From positions 123,575-157,680 of the forward strand of contig DBYO01000020.1 of assembly GCA_002310235.1 (NCBI GenBank): a stretch of DNA of 34,106 nt, given 5' to 3'. The translations under genes and the position numbers were made by a program. Below, piece after piece: positions 22,071 to 30,552 of the stretch (its first letter is position 1; every line of letters starts with the position of its first letter). Under the pieces are notes generated by a model. The model was not told the DNA's origin. It did no database searches and saw only the letters and a list, made by a program, of their open reading frames with translations. This DNA is from Bacteroidales bacterium UBA1184. Lineage in GTDB: Bacteria; Bacteroidota; Bacteroidia; Bacteroidales; ML635J-15.

Positions 22071-25000
22071 ACCATGCAGCATTTTCTTGATAAATCGGAT
22101 AGTATTTGTCTAGCATTTCGTTTCTCTCGTTCTTCTGCAATATGGAAAGCATTCTACCGAGGGTTGCAATGTTTATCTGTATTTCCTGTGCATTGGTGTT
22201 TCGCTTTTGTTTGTCAAGCGACTTGTAGTAGTTGATTTCAGTAAGTACGATTTGTATGCCCTCTTCCAAAAGGCTGTCGGCGATTTCGGGTTCGCCTGCA
22301 GAGTAGTATCCTTCAATGTATTCGCAGTCGAAGTACGTTAGTGGGTACATTGATGGCGGCATTACAGAGTCGCATCTTGCCATTACTTCCTTAGCTTTGT
22401 CAGTTTTGCCTTCCTTTACGAGGGCTTTGGCAAGATCACCGAAATTGTTTCTAACCTTCACAATTTTAGTGGTGCGAAGTATTGTCTGATCTACATATAC
22501 ATTCGGGTCGTTGATGTTGCCCCAGGTGTAAATGTTCATCAAGTTGTTGTACATTACGTCAGTGTTAATGTCGCTGTTGGCAACGCCCTCAGGAGCCTTG
22601 CTCTTCTTGTTAATAGGTGTGAGTCTGTATGCAAAACCTTCGTTATGGAAGTAGTTGTCGAGGTTGAGCGTGTGACGGCTACCTAGTGATGTTATGTAGA
22701 TAGGACGTTCCCATTCGTTGGTGTTCAACAAGTCGAGTATCATCATTTCGTTCTTCAGCAGATAGTCTCTGTTGAGGTCGATGTTTAGTACTGTATCGAA
22801 GTAAATTTCTGTTTCGCCAGCAGTATCCTTGTAATATCCTGGATATACGCAACCATATTCTATGACTTTCTTTGGATCTGCTTTGAATGAGAACTTCTTC
22901 GATGGGAATAGATAGTAAGTGTCGTCACCCGATTTTACTACATTCTTGTCATCATTTATGTAGTCTATAAACTCCTGCAGAGGCATAAATCCCTTATCCT
23001 TGCGACGTGAGTCGATCATGAGTTGGTCGCGCATATTGGGTTCGTATTTGCTTCTATCAAGCGATAGCGGCATTGGTTTTGAATCGTAGCTAGCGCACTT
23101 CATTTGGTCGATGTACCAGTCGGATGCGAAGTATGGCAGACAGCAGATTTTTACATCTGGCCTTATGCCTTCTACTTCTTGTGCGTACCAAACAGGGAAA
23201 GTATCGTTGTCACCGTGGGTAAACAGGATAGCATTAGGAGCGCAGGTTTCGAGGTAGTTGCGAGCAAAGTCGTGAGCTGCATAGCGGTTGCTGCGGTCGT
23301 GGTCGTCCCAGTTTTGCTCGGCCATGATGTAAGGCACTGGTGCGCAAATAAGCAGTGCAACTATTCCTGCAACTGCACCTGGGGTGAACTTCTTGAAAAG
23401 TTCGTAGATGGCTGCTGCACCAAGTCCTATCCATATTGCAAACGCGTAGAACGAACCTGCGTAAGCGTAGTCTCGTTCACGTGGCTGGATAGGCGTCTGA
23501 TTGAGGTAAACCACGATTGCTATACCTGTGAGAATGAACAATAGCGATACAATCCACCAGTCTTTTGTGTTTTTCCACAGCTGATATACAAGACCAATAA
23601 GACCAAGTATCAGAGGAAGCATGAAATAGCGATTGTGGCCTTTGTTGTTCTTGAGGTAGTCGGGTAGGAGACTCTGGTCGCCGAGACGTGCGTTGTCTAA
23701 TGCGTCGAAACCAGTAATCCAGTTGCCGTGAACAGTATTGCCGTGTCCTTGAATGTCGTTCTGTCGTCCCGAGAAGTTCCATAGAAAATAGCGCCAATAC
23801 ATCCAGTTGAGCTGATAGTTGACGAAGAACTTCAGGTTGTTGAGCCCTGTGGGCTTTTTCTGCGACGCCTTCATTCCACCGAAATCCTTGTAAACAGATA
23901 TATGTTCTTGTTCGCGGCTATACATACGCGGGAATACGCGGCAGCCGTTAGATTTGAACACTGGTTTGAATCTATGACCTACGCAAACGTACTTGTCGCC
24001 GCGTTTGGTGTAGATTTCTGTAGTGTTCTCGTATCTTTCGAACTGAGCCGAGAAATCCTGTCCGTACAGAAGAGGACGGTCGCCGTACTGCTCGCGGTTT
24101 AGGTAGTAGAGAAGATTGAACATATCTTCTGGATTGTTCTGGTTCATAGGTGGGTTGGCATTAGACCTTATTATTATTATGGCGTAGCTTGAGTAGCCTA
24201 TAATAATCATTGTTAGGAAAAGCATTCCCGTGTTGAGTAACGACCTATGTTTCTTGACGATGAACTTTATCAAACAGAATACCATCGCAGCGATTATCAG
24301 AATGTTGAAGAATGAATTTCCTGTGAAAAGCAATGCTCCGGTAAGTATCATTGATAATGTCGGGAAAATGGTGTTGAGAATAACATTGTCGCTTTTCTGT
24401 GTGAAGAATATGCTGAGAACCAAGCAGGCTACAGTCAGGATTGTCCACACTACCAGACCAGTGTTGAATGGAGCTCCGAAAGTGTTCGTAAACAGAAGTT
24501 CAAACTTTGAAGCCACAACAGCAACGCCTGGGATTATACCCCACATTATCATCGATATTGCTAGCAGAGATATAATGGTTGTGAGTACGAACCCCCAAAA
24601 TCTGCGTCCGCTTGTTTGTGGTTTGAATTTTCTGTAATAAACGACGAATGCAATAGCTGGGAGTGTAAGCAAGTTAAGTAGGTGAACACCGATTGCCATA
24701 CCTTCCATGAGACCGATGAGCAGAATCCATCTTCTTGATCTCGGATCTGTTATGTCGGAGTCGTACCATTTGGTTATTGCCCAGAATACTATGGCAGTGA
24801 AGAACGACGAGAATGCGTAAACTTCGCCTTCTACAGCCGAGAACCAGAAGGTGTCGGAGAAGGTGTAAGCCAGCGAACCTATTGTGCTGCATGCCAATAT
24901 TGCTATTGTATTACCAATGTTGTATTCGCCGTTCTTTGCGATAAGGTGCTTTGCAAGGAATGTTATTGTCCAGAAAAGGAACAATATTGTGAACGCGCTT

Positions 25001-25260
25001 GCTATAGCCGACATAGAGTTTATCATCATGGCCACTTGTTCGGGACCAGAAGCAAACGTTGCAAAGAATCGTGCTATTATCATGAAGAACGGTGCTCCAG
25101 GTGGGTGACCGATCTGCATTTTATTTGATGATGAAATGAATTCACCGCAGTCCCAAAAACTTACCGTGGGCTCGATAGTAAGCAGATAAGTGATTGCCGC
25201 TACTAGGAATACTACCCATCCAGTAATGTTATTCAGCAGTTTAAATCTTTTTTCTGTCAT
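22057..25260 (-). CDS. DUF2723 multi-spanning membrane protein (GT-C glycosyltransferase-like, TMEM260-related)
   Basis: The 1067-residue protein is characteristic of Bacteroidota. The N-terminus has the DUF2723 signature EPTVSFWDCGEFISSSNKMQ with GHPPGAPFFMIIARFFA (about 30-65). Twelve or more hydrophobic segments follow up to about residue 650, then a soluble C-terminal region with TPR-like helices (FGDLAKALVKEGKTDKAKEV and onwards). The acidic DCGE loop after TM1 is typical of GT-C glycosyltransferases, and the family is related to human TMEM260, an O-mannosyltransferase. Bacteroidota glycosylate many exported proteins, so this could be a lipid-sugar-dependent glycosyltransferase; that is inference. 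A -7 element lies at 25286-25293, and a lipoprotein gene overlaps its 3' end. Confidence 0.92.
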   Translation of the reverse strand: MTEKRFKLLNNITGWVVFLVAAITYLLTIEPTVSFWDCGEFISSSNKMQIGHPPGAPFFMIIARFFATFASGPEQVAMMINSMSAIASAFTILFLFWTITFLAKHLIAKNGEYNIGNTIAILACSTIGSLAYTFSDTFWFSAVEGEVYAFSSFFTAIVFWAITKWYDSDITDPRSRRWILLIGLMEGMAIGVHLLNLLTLPAIAFVVYYRKFKPQTSGRRFWGFVLTTIISLLAISMIMWGIIPGVAVVASKFELLFTNTFGAPFNTGLVVWTILTVACLVLSIFFTQKSDNVILNTIFPTLSMILTGALLFTGNSFFNILIIAAMVFCLIKFIVKKHRSLLNTGMLFLTMIIIGYSSYAIIIIRSNANPPMNQNNPEDMFNLLYYLNREQYGDRPLLYGQDFSAQFERYENTTEIYTKRGDKYVCVGHRFKPVFKSNGCRVFPRMYSREQEHISVYKDFGGMKASQKKPTGLNNLKFFVNYQLNWMYWRYFLWNFSGRQNDIQGHGNTVHGNWITGFDALDNARLGDQSLLPDYLKNNKGHNRYFMLPLILGLIGLVYQLWKNTKDWWIVSLLFILTGIAIVVYLNQTPIQPRERDYAYAGSFYAFAIWIGLGAAAIYELFKKFTPGAVAGIVALLICAPVPYIMAEQNWDDHDRSNRYAAHDFARNYLETCAPNAILFTHGDNDTFPVWYAQEVEGIRPDVKICCLPYFASDWYIDQMKCASYDSKPMPLSLDRSKYEPNMRDQLMIDSRRKDKGFMPLQEFIDYINDDKNVVKSGDDTYYLFPSKKFSFKADPKKVIEYGCVYPGYYKDTAGETEIYFDTVLNIDLNRDYLLKNEMMILDLLNTNEWERPIYITSLGSRHTLNLDNYFHNEGFAYRLTPINKKSKAPEGVANSDINTDVMYNNLMNIYTWGNINDPNVYVDQTILRTTKIVKVRNNFGDLAKALVKEGKTDKAKEVMARCDSVMPPSMYPLTYFDCEYIEGYYSAGEPEIADSLLEEGIQIVLTEINYYKSLDKQKRNTNAQEIQINIATLGRMLSILQKNERNEMLDKYYPIYQENAAWYENL

Positions 25261-25285
25261 TTTTATTTAATAATTTTTAGAGGTG

Positions 25286-25293
25286 CAAAGATA
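25286..25293 (-). promoter_or_regulatory. -7 element TATCTTTG for the DUF2723 gene
   Basis: The minus strand reads TATCTTTG followed by CACC, 25 nt upstream of the ATG at 25260. Confidence 0.55.
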
Positions 25294-25330
25294 GTGCTTT
25301 TTTGTGGTAAGAGGAAATTATAAATTATTA

Positions 25331-26725
25331 TTATTTCCCATGCTCGTAATTGGTAATTGTTTCAATAATTTTTGAGGATTCGAAGTCCTTTGCGATGATG
25401 ATGTTGTTTTCGTCGAGCAGGTACATGCGCGGCGACTTGAAGGTGCCGTAATCGACATCGTAGGTGCCGACGCTTTCTGGATCGCTGACGTTTATCCAGC
25501 CGAGTTCGTTTTCGGCAATATATTGCTTCCACTGATCGTATTCTGCTTCGGTATATACGGCAAAGACTTCTGTTCCCATAGATTTCAACTCGCGGTAGTC
25601 GGCTTGTATGTGGCTTACTTTTTCGATGCAGACTTCGCATTCAGAATCCCAGAAAACGAGAATCTTGTATTTCGATTTCAGTTCGTACAGCGAACGATCT
25701 TGTCCATTTTGGTCTGGAAGTACAATGTCCTTGCCTTTCATTCCTATAATGTTGGATTTGGTGTTGTTGTATCTCCACTTTAGCACTGTATAGTCGTAGT
25801 CGCTCAACCATTGCGGTTTTTCCTTGTAGTATTGTTCGAACAGACGGCATGCTACATACTCGAGCCTTGGGTCGGGGGAATAATCGTATAGGTAATTTAT
25901 GACTAGATGGTCAAGGATATGTGCCCTTAATTCACTCTTGGGTGCTGTCTTGAGAACAATATGTTCGGCGAATGTTGCAGCTGTCATAATATCGTCGGCA
26001 TGTGCGTCGATATTTTTTTCGCAGTATTTTTCAATGAATCGTCTGAACGAATATTCAGGGGTGTTTATTATGTCTGGATTTGATAAGTCCAGTTCGACTA
26101 ATGGATTACAGTCTGACATTTGTGCTGCATACGTCATTTTGTAAAGGTTATAAAGGAAATCTCCTTTTTTCTGCCTTTTCATTTCGCGATGCAAAAAGCT
26201 GAGGTATAGACTATTAATGCTGTCTATTTCTTTTTTTAAACCAAGGGTGTCTTTGCCTGAATTTATATTATATTTTAGGTAGATCGATTTTTCTTCTAAT
26301 TGTGTTCTGTATAGTTGTATTTTTTTCTGCGCCTCGTTGAACGATTTGCTTGTTTCGTCACCACTTACTGTTAGATGATTTAAAGGATCTTCGATGTCGG
26401 TTGATAGAATTAGCGGTATTTTGTTATTGGCAAAGTGGAAATCAAACAATTTTTCACCTCTAGTCCATCTGTCTTTATCTTTTGTATAGATATAGAGGTA
26501 GTATATTCCTCGTGGCAAATTGTTTGTTCCTTTGAATTCAGCGATTCCGTTCTTGCTTTTTACAGAATCTAGTGTGTAGGTGTAAAATCCGTGGTACTGG
26601 GCGAGATAAACGTATTGGTCGGACAGTCCCTTAATCTCCAATTTAATGCTGTAAGCCTTTGCCGAAACGACAAAGGCTTGCAGTGTAATTATAGTAAGAA
26701 GGATTTTAATGAGCATTCTTCTCAT
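25331..26725 (-). CDS. Exported thioredoxin-fold (TlpA-like) protein, second of tandem pair
   Basis: The 464-residue protein has a signal peptide (about 1-24, ending SAKA). A DUF4369-like N-terminal domain follows (YVYLAQYHGFYTYTLDSV ... GIAEFKG), then a helical middle region like DUF5106, and a C-terminal redoxin domain (about 335-464). That domain has CEVC (Cys363, Cys366) in VFWDSECEVCIEKVSH and the cis-Pro segment SPRMYLLDENN. The DSEC context is unusual next to the common WxxxC. It starts inside the 3' end of the upstream paralog (20-nt overlap from ATG 26725; an ATG at 26716 is also possible), so the two are translationally coupled. Periplasmic disulfide or thiol redox work is inferred; such proteins are abundant in this phylum and mostly uncharacterised. 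Confidence 0.85.
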   Translation of the reverse strand: MRRMLIKILLTIITLQAFVVSAKAYSIKLEIKGLSDQYVYLAQYHGFYTYTLDSVKSKNGIAEFKGTNNLPRGIYYLYIYTKDKDRWTRGEKLFDFHFANNKIPLILSTDIEDPLNHLTVSGDETSKSFNEAQKKIQLYRTQLEEKSIYLKYNINSGKDTLGLKKEIDSINSLYLSFLHREMKRQKKGDFLYNLYKMTYAAQMSDCNPLVELDLSNPDIINTPEYSFRRFIEKYCEKNIDAHADDIMTAATFAEHIVLKTAPKSELRAHILDHLVINYLYDYSPDPRLEYVACRLFEQYYKEKPQWLSDYDYTVLKWRYNNTKSNIIGMKGKDIVLPDQNGQDRSLYELKSKYKILVFWDSECEVCIEKVSHIQADYRELKSMGTEVFAVYTEAEYDQWKQYIAENELGWINVSDPESVGTYDVDYGTFKSPRMYLLDENNIIIAKDFESSKIIETITNYEHGK

Positions 26726-28214
26726 ATTCTTCCTTCTTTTTCTCGAACATTATCAAATCCTTGATATTCTCAACGTTCAGTCGCTTTCCGACAATCTTCT
26801 TGTTCTTGTCAAGGACATAAATTACAGGTGTGCTGTAAATGTCGTAGTAGTCGCGGAAGCGTGAGTGCGGATATGGACCGTCCCACACGTTTATCCAGTG
26901 TTCATCCTTTATATTCTTGTTTTCGATGAATTCCTCCCATTCTTTTTTGTCGTATTGGGTGTAAATTGCAAATACTTTTGTATTCAATTCCTTTAGGGTA
27001 TCGCGGAATTCGTTTATGAGTTTCGGAACTTCCTTTTGGCAGTGACCGCACGAAGGTTCCCAGAATATCAGTATGGTAAAGTCGGCCTTTACATCGTGCA
27101 GGTTGTAGTAGCGGTCGTCAACGCTCTGCATTCTTGTGAGGTTGTATGCAATGCTGCCAAGTCGAGTGGGGGTTATCTTCTCAACTCTTTCTTTCAGTTT
27201 CGACATGAAAGAAGTGTCTGCCCATGGTGCTTTCCCACTAAGATACCAGTCTTCGGCAATTGCTACAAATACAGCATCGTAGCCCATTATTTTCGATTCT
27301 TCGAAATAGTTTAGTAGATGAGAAAGAGTGTATTGATACATGAGGGTGTCGCCCTTCATGAGACCTTTTTCGTAAGTCATTTGTATGACATTGTGGGCAT
27401 CAACAATAAGCGAATCTGGAGATGGAACAACCATCTTTTCGAAATAGTAGTTTAGTTTGGGTTCGTATATTGGAGTGCGTACGAGACCTTCCTCTTCAAA
27501 GTCGATATAATCGAAATAGTGTTTCTTGTAATATTTGTATTGGAAAGTTGAATCGGTAATTACTCCGTTTTCGTCGCGAGGGAAATCTGGAATTTCAACT
27601 TCGTGCATTGAACGCATTATAGAACCGAACAGAGTACCTTTGTTTTCGTTTTCTATTTTTGTCATGTATTCCAGACGGCGTTTGTTGAGGTCACGCATTT
27701 TTTCGTACTCGGCTTCCTTGGCTTCGGCATCGTCGCCGGCTTTTTTGATAGCCTTTTCTATTTCCATGCGTTCTAACTGCAGGTCCATCATATGGCGCTG
27801 GTAGTTGTTGAAAGCGACATTTTCCGGACTTCCTTTGATTTTCATGTTTTTCAGATAGTTGGTAGTGTCGGTTTCGATGGAGAAGTTGCGCTGACCTTCG
27901 GGACCAATAAGGAATTCAAAGAAATTCATGTTGCGCGATGGCATTACTACAAGGTATATGCCTTTGTGGATATCCTTGTTGCCTTTCATCACTCCGTGTC
28001 CGTTAGAGTCCATCTGGATTGTGTCGATGACGTATTTCTTTTCTCCAAGATGGTGACCGACATAAATAACGGTATCGGTTACACCTTTGATTGTGAATTC
28101 GATGTTGTACTTGTAGTTTCCGCCAGAGTTTTTCCCTTTCTTTTGGGCGAAAGTTGCGAAACTGCATATTGTCATTACCAGGATTATAATGCCTAACTTT
28201 TTCATGACCTTCAT
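26706..28214 (-). CDS. Exported thioredoxin-fold (TlpA-like) protein, first of tandem pair
   Basis: The 502-residue protein has a signal peptide (about 1-23, ending ATFAQ) and a DUF4369-like beta-sandwich (about 35-130). A long helical region follows, with charged coiled-coil segments around 145-190 (LERMEIEKAIKKAGDDAEAK), and a DUF5106-like middle. It ends in a redoxin domain (about 360-495) with CGHC (Cys389, Cys392) in FWEPSCGHCQKEVPKL and YSTPVIYVLDKNKKIVG. CGHC is the active site of oxidising or isomerising thioredoxin-fold enzymes such as PDI. It shares its layout with the following gene but the active site differs (CEVC there). An ATG three codons later (28205) is an alternative start. 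Confidence 0.9.
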   Translation of the reverse strand: MKVMKKLGIIILVMTICSFATFAQKKGKNSGGNYKYNIEFTIKGVTDTVIYVGHHLGEKKYVIDTIQMDSNGHGVMKGNKDIHKGIYLVVMPSRNMNFFEFLIGPEGQRNFSIETDTTNYLKNMKIKGSPENVAFNNYQRHMMDLQLERMEIEKAIKKAGDDAEAKEAEYEKMRDLNKRRLEYMTKIENENKGTLFGSIMRSMHEVEIPDFPRDENGVITDSTFQYKYYKKHYFDYIDFEEEGLVRTPIYEPKLNYYFEKMVVPSPDSLIVDAHNVIQMTYEKGLMKGDTLMYQYTLSHLLNYFEESKIMGYDAVFVAIAEDWYLSGKAPWADTSFMSKLKERVEKITPTRLGSIAYNLTRMQSVDDRYYNLHDVKADFTILIFWEPSCGHCQKEVPKLINEFRDTLKELNTKVFAIYTQYDKKEWEEFIENKNIKDEHWINVWDGPYPHSRFRDYYDIYSTPVIYVLDKNKKIVGKRLNVENIKDLIMFEKKKEEYEKNAH

Positions 28215-28231
28215 TCTTTAATTCTAAACCG

Positions 28232-28239
28232 CAAAATTA
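28232..28239 (-). promoter_or_regulatory. -7 element TAATTTTG for the tandem thioredoxin-fold genes
   Basis: The minus strand reads TAATTTTG followed by CGG, 17 nt upstream of the ATG at 28214. No -33 TTTG is found at 19-21 nt. Confidence 0.5.
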
Positions 28240-28326
28240 TCAAATTTATTGCAAAACTATCTTATAAAGATTTTAAAAATCTTAAAGAAATGTGAAGCGG
28301 ATTTTTATTCGTGATTTTCTTTAATT

Positions 28327-28374
28327 ATCAAATCATCGAATTATCAAATCATCGAATTATCGAATCATCGAATT
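28327..28374. repeat. Six perfect tandem octamers (ATCRAATY) running through the sulfatase stop codon
   Basis: Six units start at 28327, 28335, 28343, 28351, 28359 and 28367, exactly 8 nt apart, and all fit ATCRAATY. The TGA stop of the sulfatase gene (28365-28367) and its last two codons (Ile, Arg) lie inside the array. The rest of the gap up to 28231 is AT-rich with no ORF. Confidence 0.9.
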
Positions 28375-30332
28375 TTTATTAATGCATTATTATTCATAAT
28401 GTAATTTTCCAGTTGCTTGTACAGCTTGGGAAAATTTTCGAGGCGACTGTCGTTTGTTATTGGTTTTATTGAAAGTTTGTTTTCTGTTGTATCGAATGTG
28501 AATATGCCGTCAACGGTTATGTAGTATTGTTTGTATGTTATGCCATTTAGATCGCGGTTTGCGTTGTAGTGAGGTGAGAATGTTTTGGCTTCGAAGCGCT
28601 TGCTTGTGTCGAGTCCGTAATTTAGCCACGATTCGTTTTCTGGCAGTTGGGCTTCGTAGTTGTTTTTTATATATGCGAGCAGTGTGGGGGCAATGTCTCT
28701 GTGTGTGGTGATAGCTGGGAAGTTTTGTCCAGATTCCAGCATTGGCGACCATATAATCAATGGAACTCTAAAATTCTCGATTGTGGTTTTATTGTCAGTT
28801 TCTAAAAAGATGTTGTCGGATGCTATAAACTTATGATCGCCTGTAATGATAAATATTGTATTGTGATACGATTTGCTATTTTTGTATTCTATGAAAAATT
28901 TGCGTAGGCAGTCGTCTGTATATAAGAATGACGCATAGTTGCTGATATATTTTTTTACTATTGGTTTGTTAGGTTGTGCAGACTGTAATTTGTTGTACAG
29001 GTTGGTGTATCTTTCTTTGTCGGGGTAGTCGAACGGGTCGTGTGAGGAAAGGGTTAGGTATATGTCGAGGCGGGGAGAGCCTTGTGTGTTATTTACAGCG
29101 TTGAGAGAGTGCAGTAGCATATATTCGTCGCGAAGTCCCCATTTGCTTTTTTCAGTAATTTGCTCGTATTCGGGACTATCGTAGTACATTTCCATGAAGT
29201 TGTTTTCGGCAAATATGTCCATGCCGTCAAAACCATACCAGCCACCGTAGAAGAAAGTGTTTTTGTAGCCATTGTCGTGCAATATTGAGGCGAGTGTTTT
29301 ATGGTTGGGTACATCGCGGCGGTACGACAAGAAGCCTTTTTCTCCGAAAGGCAATGCTCCAAGTACCGATGGCAGCACGCCAAATGTGCGTTCCGATGTC
29401 GATAGACAATTTTCCCACACAAGTGCGTGTTCCGACAGCGAGTCAAGAAATGGAGTGGCCGATGTAACTGTGCTGTTTTTGCCGCTTATGTAGTTGCACA
29501 GACCCTCAACAATGATTATTACTATATTGGGCCTCTCATCATTTTTTTCAAGATAGTCAGAAAGAATGTCGGGTGTTTTGTCTTTGTGCAGGAAAGGGTA
29601 GTGGTAGTTGACAAATTCGTATTCGGGAAAGTACGAGGCAAATTCTTCTGCTTTTTCCTTTAGCTCGTTGTCGGTAAACTGAATTATTGATTCGTTTTTA
29701 CTCAGACTGTTGAAAAGATAGATGGTTTTGCTTTCGATAATGTAGTATTCCTTGTCGTATCTGAATTTTTCCTTTTTGAGCCCAGGGAAGAATATACAGC
29801 CAGCCAGCAATGCAATTATTATGATTTGTAGCCAAGTGGGGATGCGAAACTTTTTTCTCGGTATTGCCGCAAATGCCACAGAAATGATTATGATGCCGAT
29901 AATGATAGGAATATTGAATGGATTGTTGGCTTTAATGGTTACCAAAAGTTCTTTTGGCGAGTAGGCTGTTATTATTCCGTCGAGTGGAATATGGGTGGTT
30001 GCAAAATACCCGGTTAGTAGCATCGATAGGCAGAGGTAGAAACCGAATATGAATCTTACTGTTATGTTTGCTGCTTTTTGAGAAAGCAGGCTAATTAGTG
30101 TGTAAATGATGTATAGCACAGCAACAATCCAACCTATGTTTGCAATATCGACAGTAAAGCCTATGAGATTGTTTCCGATGAGTTCGGCATTGTAGTTAGT
30201 TGCGAAAAGTGCTATTGTTTCGGCAATTCTGACGATTAGCATTGCACATATAAGGTAAAGGCATTCAACGCAGTAGCCGTTTAGCGGTTTTGTCAGCCAC
30301 TTGATTTTGTCGGTGAAACCTTTTTGCTCCAT
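28365..30332 (-). CDS. LTA synthase-like sulfatase (alkaline-phosphatase superfamily membrane protein)
   Basis: The 655-residue protein starts at MEQKGFTDKIKWL (ATG 30332). The longer frame would run through the tRNA-Arg gene and its terminator and is rejected. About five TM helices occupy residues 18-190. A sulfatase/LTA-synthase domain follows (about 265-580). Its motifs are NIVIIIVEGLCNY with a metal-binding Glu, then STSERTFGVLPSVL with the candidate nucleophile Thr316 (or Thr312), and later FIITGDHKF with the Asp-His metal ligands. Family members transfer phosphoglycerol or phosphoethanolamine to lipids or glycans in the outer leaflet. Bacteroidota lack classical LTA, so the acceptor is probably LPS or another envelope glycan (inference). 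The last two residues are encoded by an octamer repeat array. Confidence 0.9.
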   Translation of the reverse strand: MEQKGFTDKIKWLTKPLNGYCVECLYLICAMLIVRIAETIALFATNYNAELIGNNLIGFTVDIANIGWIVAVLYIIYTLISLLSQKAANITVRFIFGFYLCLSMLLTGYFATTHIPLDGIITAYSPKELLVTIKANNPFNIPIIIGIIIISVAFAAIPRKKFRIPTWLQIIIIALLAGCIFFPGLKKEKFRYDKEYYIIESKTIYLFNSLSKNESIIQFTDNELKEKAEEFASYFPEYEFVNYHYPFLHKDKTPDILSDYLEKNDERPNIVIIIVEGLCNYISGKNSTVTSATPFLDSLSEHALVWENCLSTSERTFGVLPSVLGALPFGEKGFLSYRRDVPNHKTLASILHDNGYKNTFFYGGWYGFDGMDIFAENNFMEMYYDSPEYEQITEKSKWGLRDEYMLLHSLNAVNNTQGSPRLDIYLTLSSHDPFDYPDKERYTNLYNKLQSAQPNKPIVKKYISNYASFLYTDDCLRKFFIEYKNSKSYHNTIFIITGDHKFIASDNIFLETDNKTTIENFRVPLIIWSPMLESGQNFPAITTHRDIAPTLLAYIKNNYEAQLPENESWLNYGLDTSKRFEAKTFSPHYNANRDLNGITYKQYYITVDGIFTFDTTENKLSIKPITNDSRLENFPKLYKQLENYIMNNNALIKIR

Positions 30333-30367
30333 AGTGTTTCTTGCTTTACAAATAAAACTTAACAGAC

Positions 30368-30381
30368 GGCAATTTATTGCC
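30368..30381. repeat. Inverted repeat GGCAAT-TT-ATTGCC in the sulfatase leader
   Basis: A perfect 6-bp inverted repeat with a 2-nt centre lies 36 nt upstream of the sulfatase ATG, between that start and the tRNA-Arg terminator. It could be an operator or a weak hairpin. A TTTATTTG sequence just downstream may be an imperfect -7 element. Confidence 0.35.
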
Positions 30382-30390
30382 AATAAAATA

Positions 30391-30421
30391 AAAAAAAACT
30401 GCAAGTTTTGCTCGCAGTTTT
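30391..30421 (-). terminator. Intrinsic terminator of tRNA-Arg
   Basis: AAAACTGCAAG (30395-30405) and CTCGCAGTTTT (30411-30421) form an 11-bp stem with one G-U pair in the minus-strand RNA. A run of T follows. It lies 4 nt past the tRNA 3' end. Confidence 0.85.
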
Positions 30422-30425
30422 TCGG

Positions 30426-30500
30426 TGACCCATGAAGAATTCGAATCCTCAACCTTCTGATCCGTAGTCAGATGCTCTAATCCAATTGAGCTAATGGGCC
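30426..30500 (-). tRNA. tRNA-Arg (anticodon ACG)
   Basis: The 75-nt cloverleaf reads on the minus strand. The acceptor stem is GGCCCAT with ATGGGTC (one G-U pair) and discriminator A. The D-arm has TAGCTCAATTGGATTAGAGC. The anticodon arm is TCTGA-CTACGGA-TCAGA with anticodon ACG (A34 becomes inosine), and the T-arm is GAGGA-TTCGAAT-TCTTC. CCA is not encoded. Confidence 0.96.
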
Positions 30501-30514
30501 AAAATTTTCGACTG

Positions 30515-30545
30515 CAAAAGTACTGCTTTTTATTTAATCGGCAAG
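30515..30545 (-). promoter_or_regulatory. Complete promoter of tRNA-Arg
   Basis: The minus strand has CTTG (30542-30545), a 19-nt spacer and TACTTTTG (30515-30522). The tRNA 5' end is 14 nt downstream. Confidence 0.75.
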
Positions 30546-30552
30546 GAAAAAA

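Noticed and set aside
28327..28374. CRISPR array
   Set aside because: The units are only 8 nt with no spacers, and no cas genes are present.
30333..30452. Upstream extension of the sulfatase by 40 residues
   Set aside because: It would be translated from the tRNA-Arg gene and its terminator.
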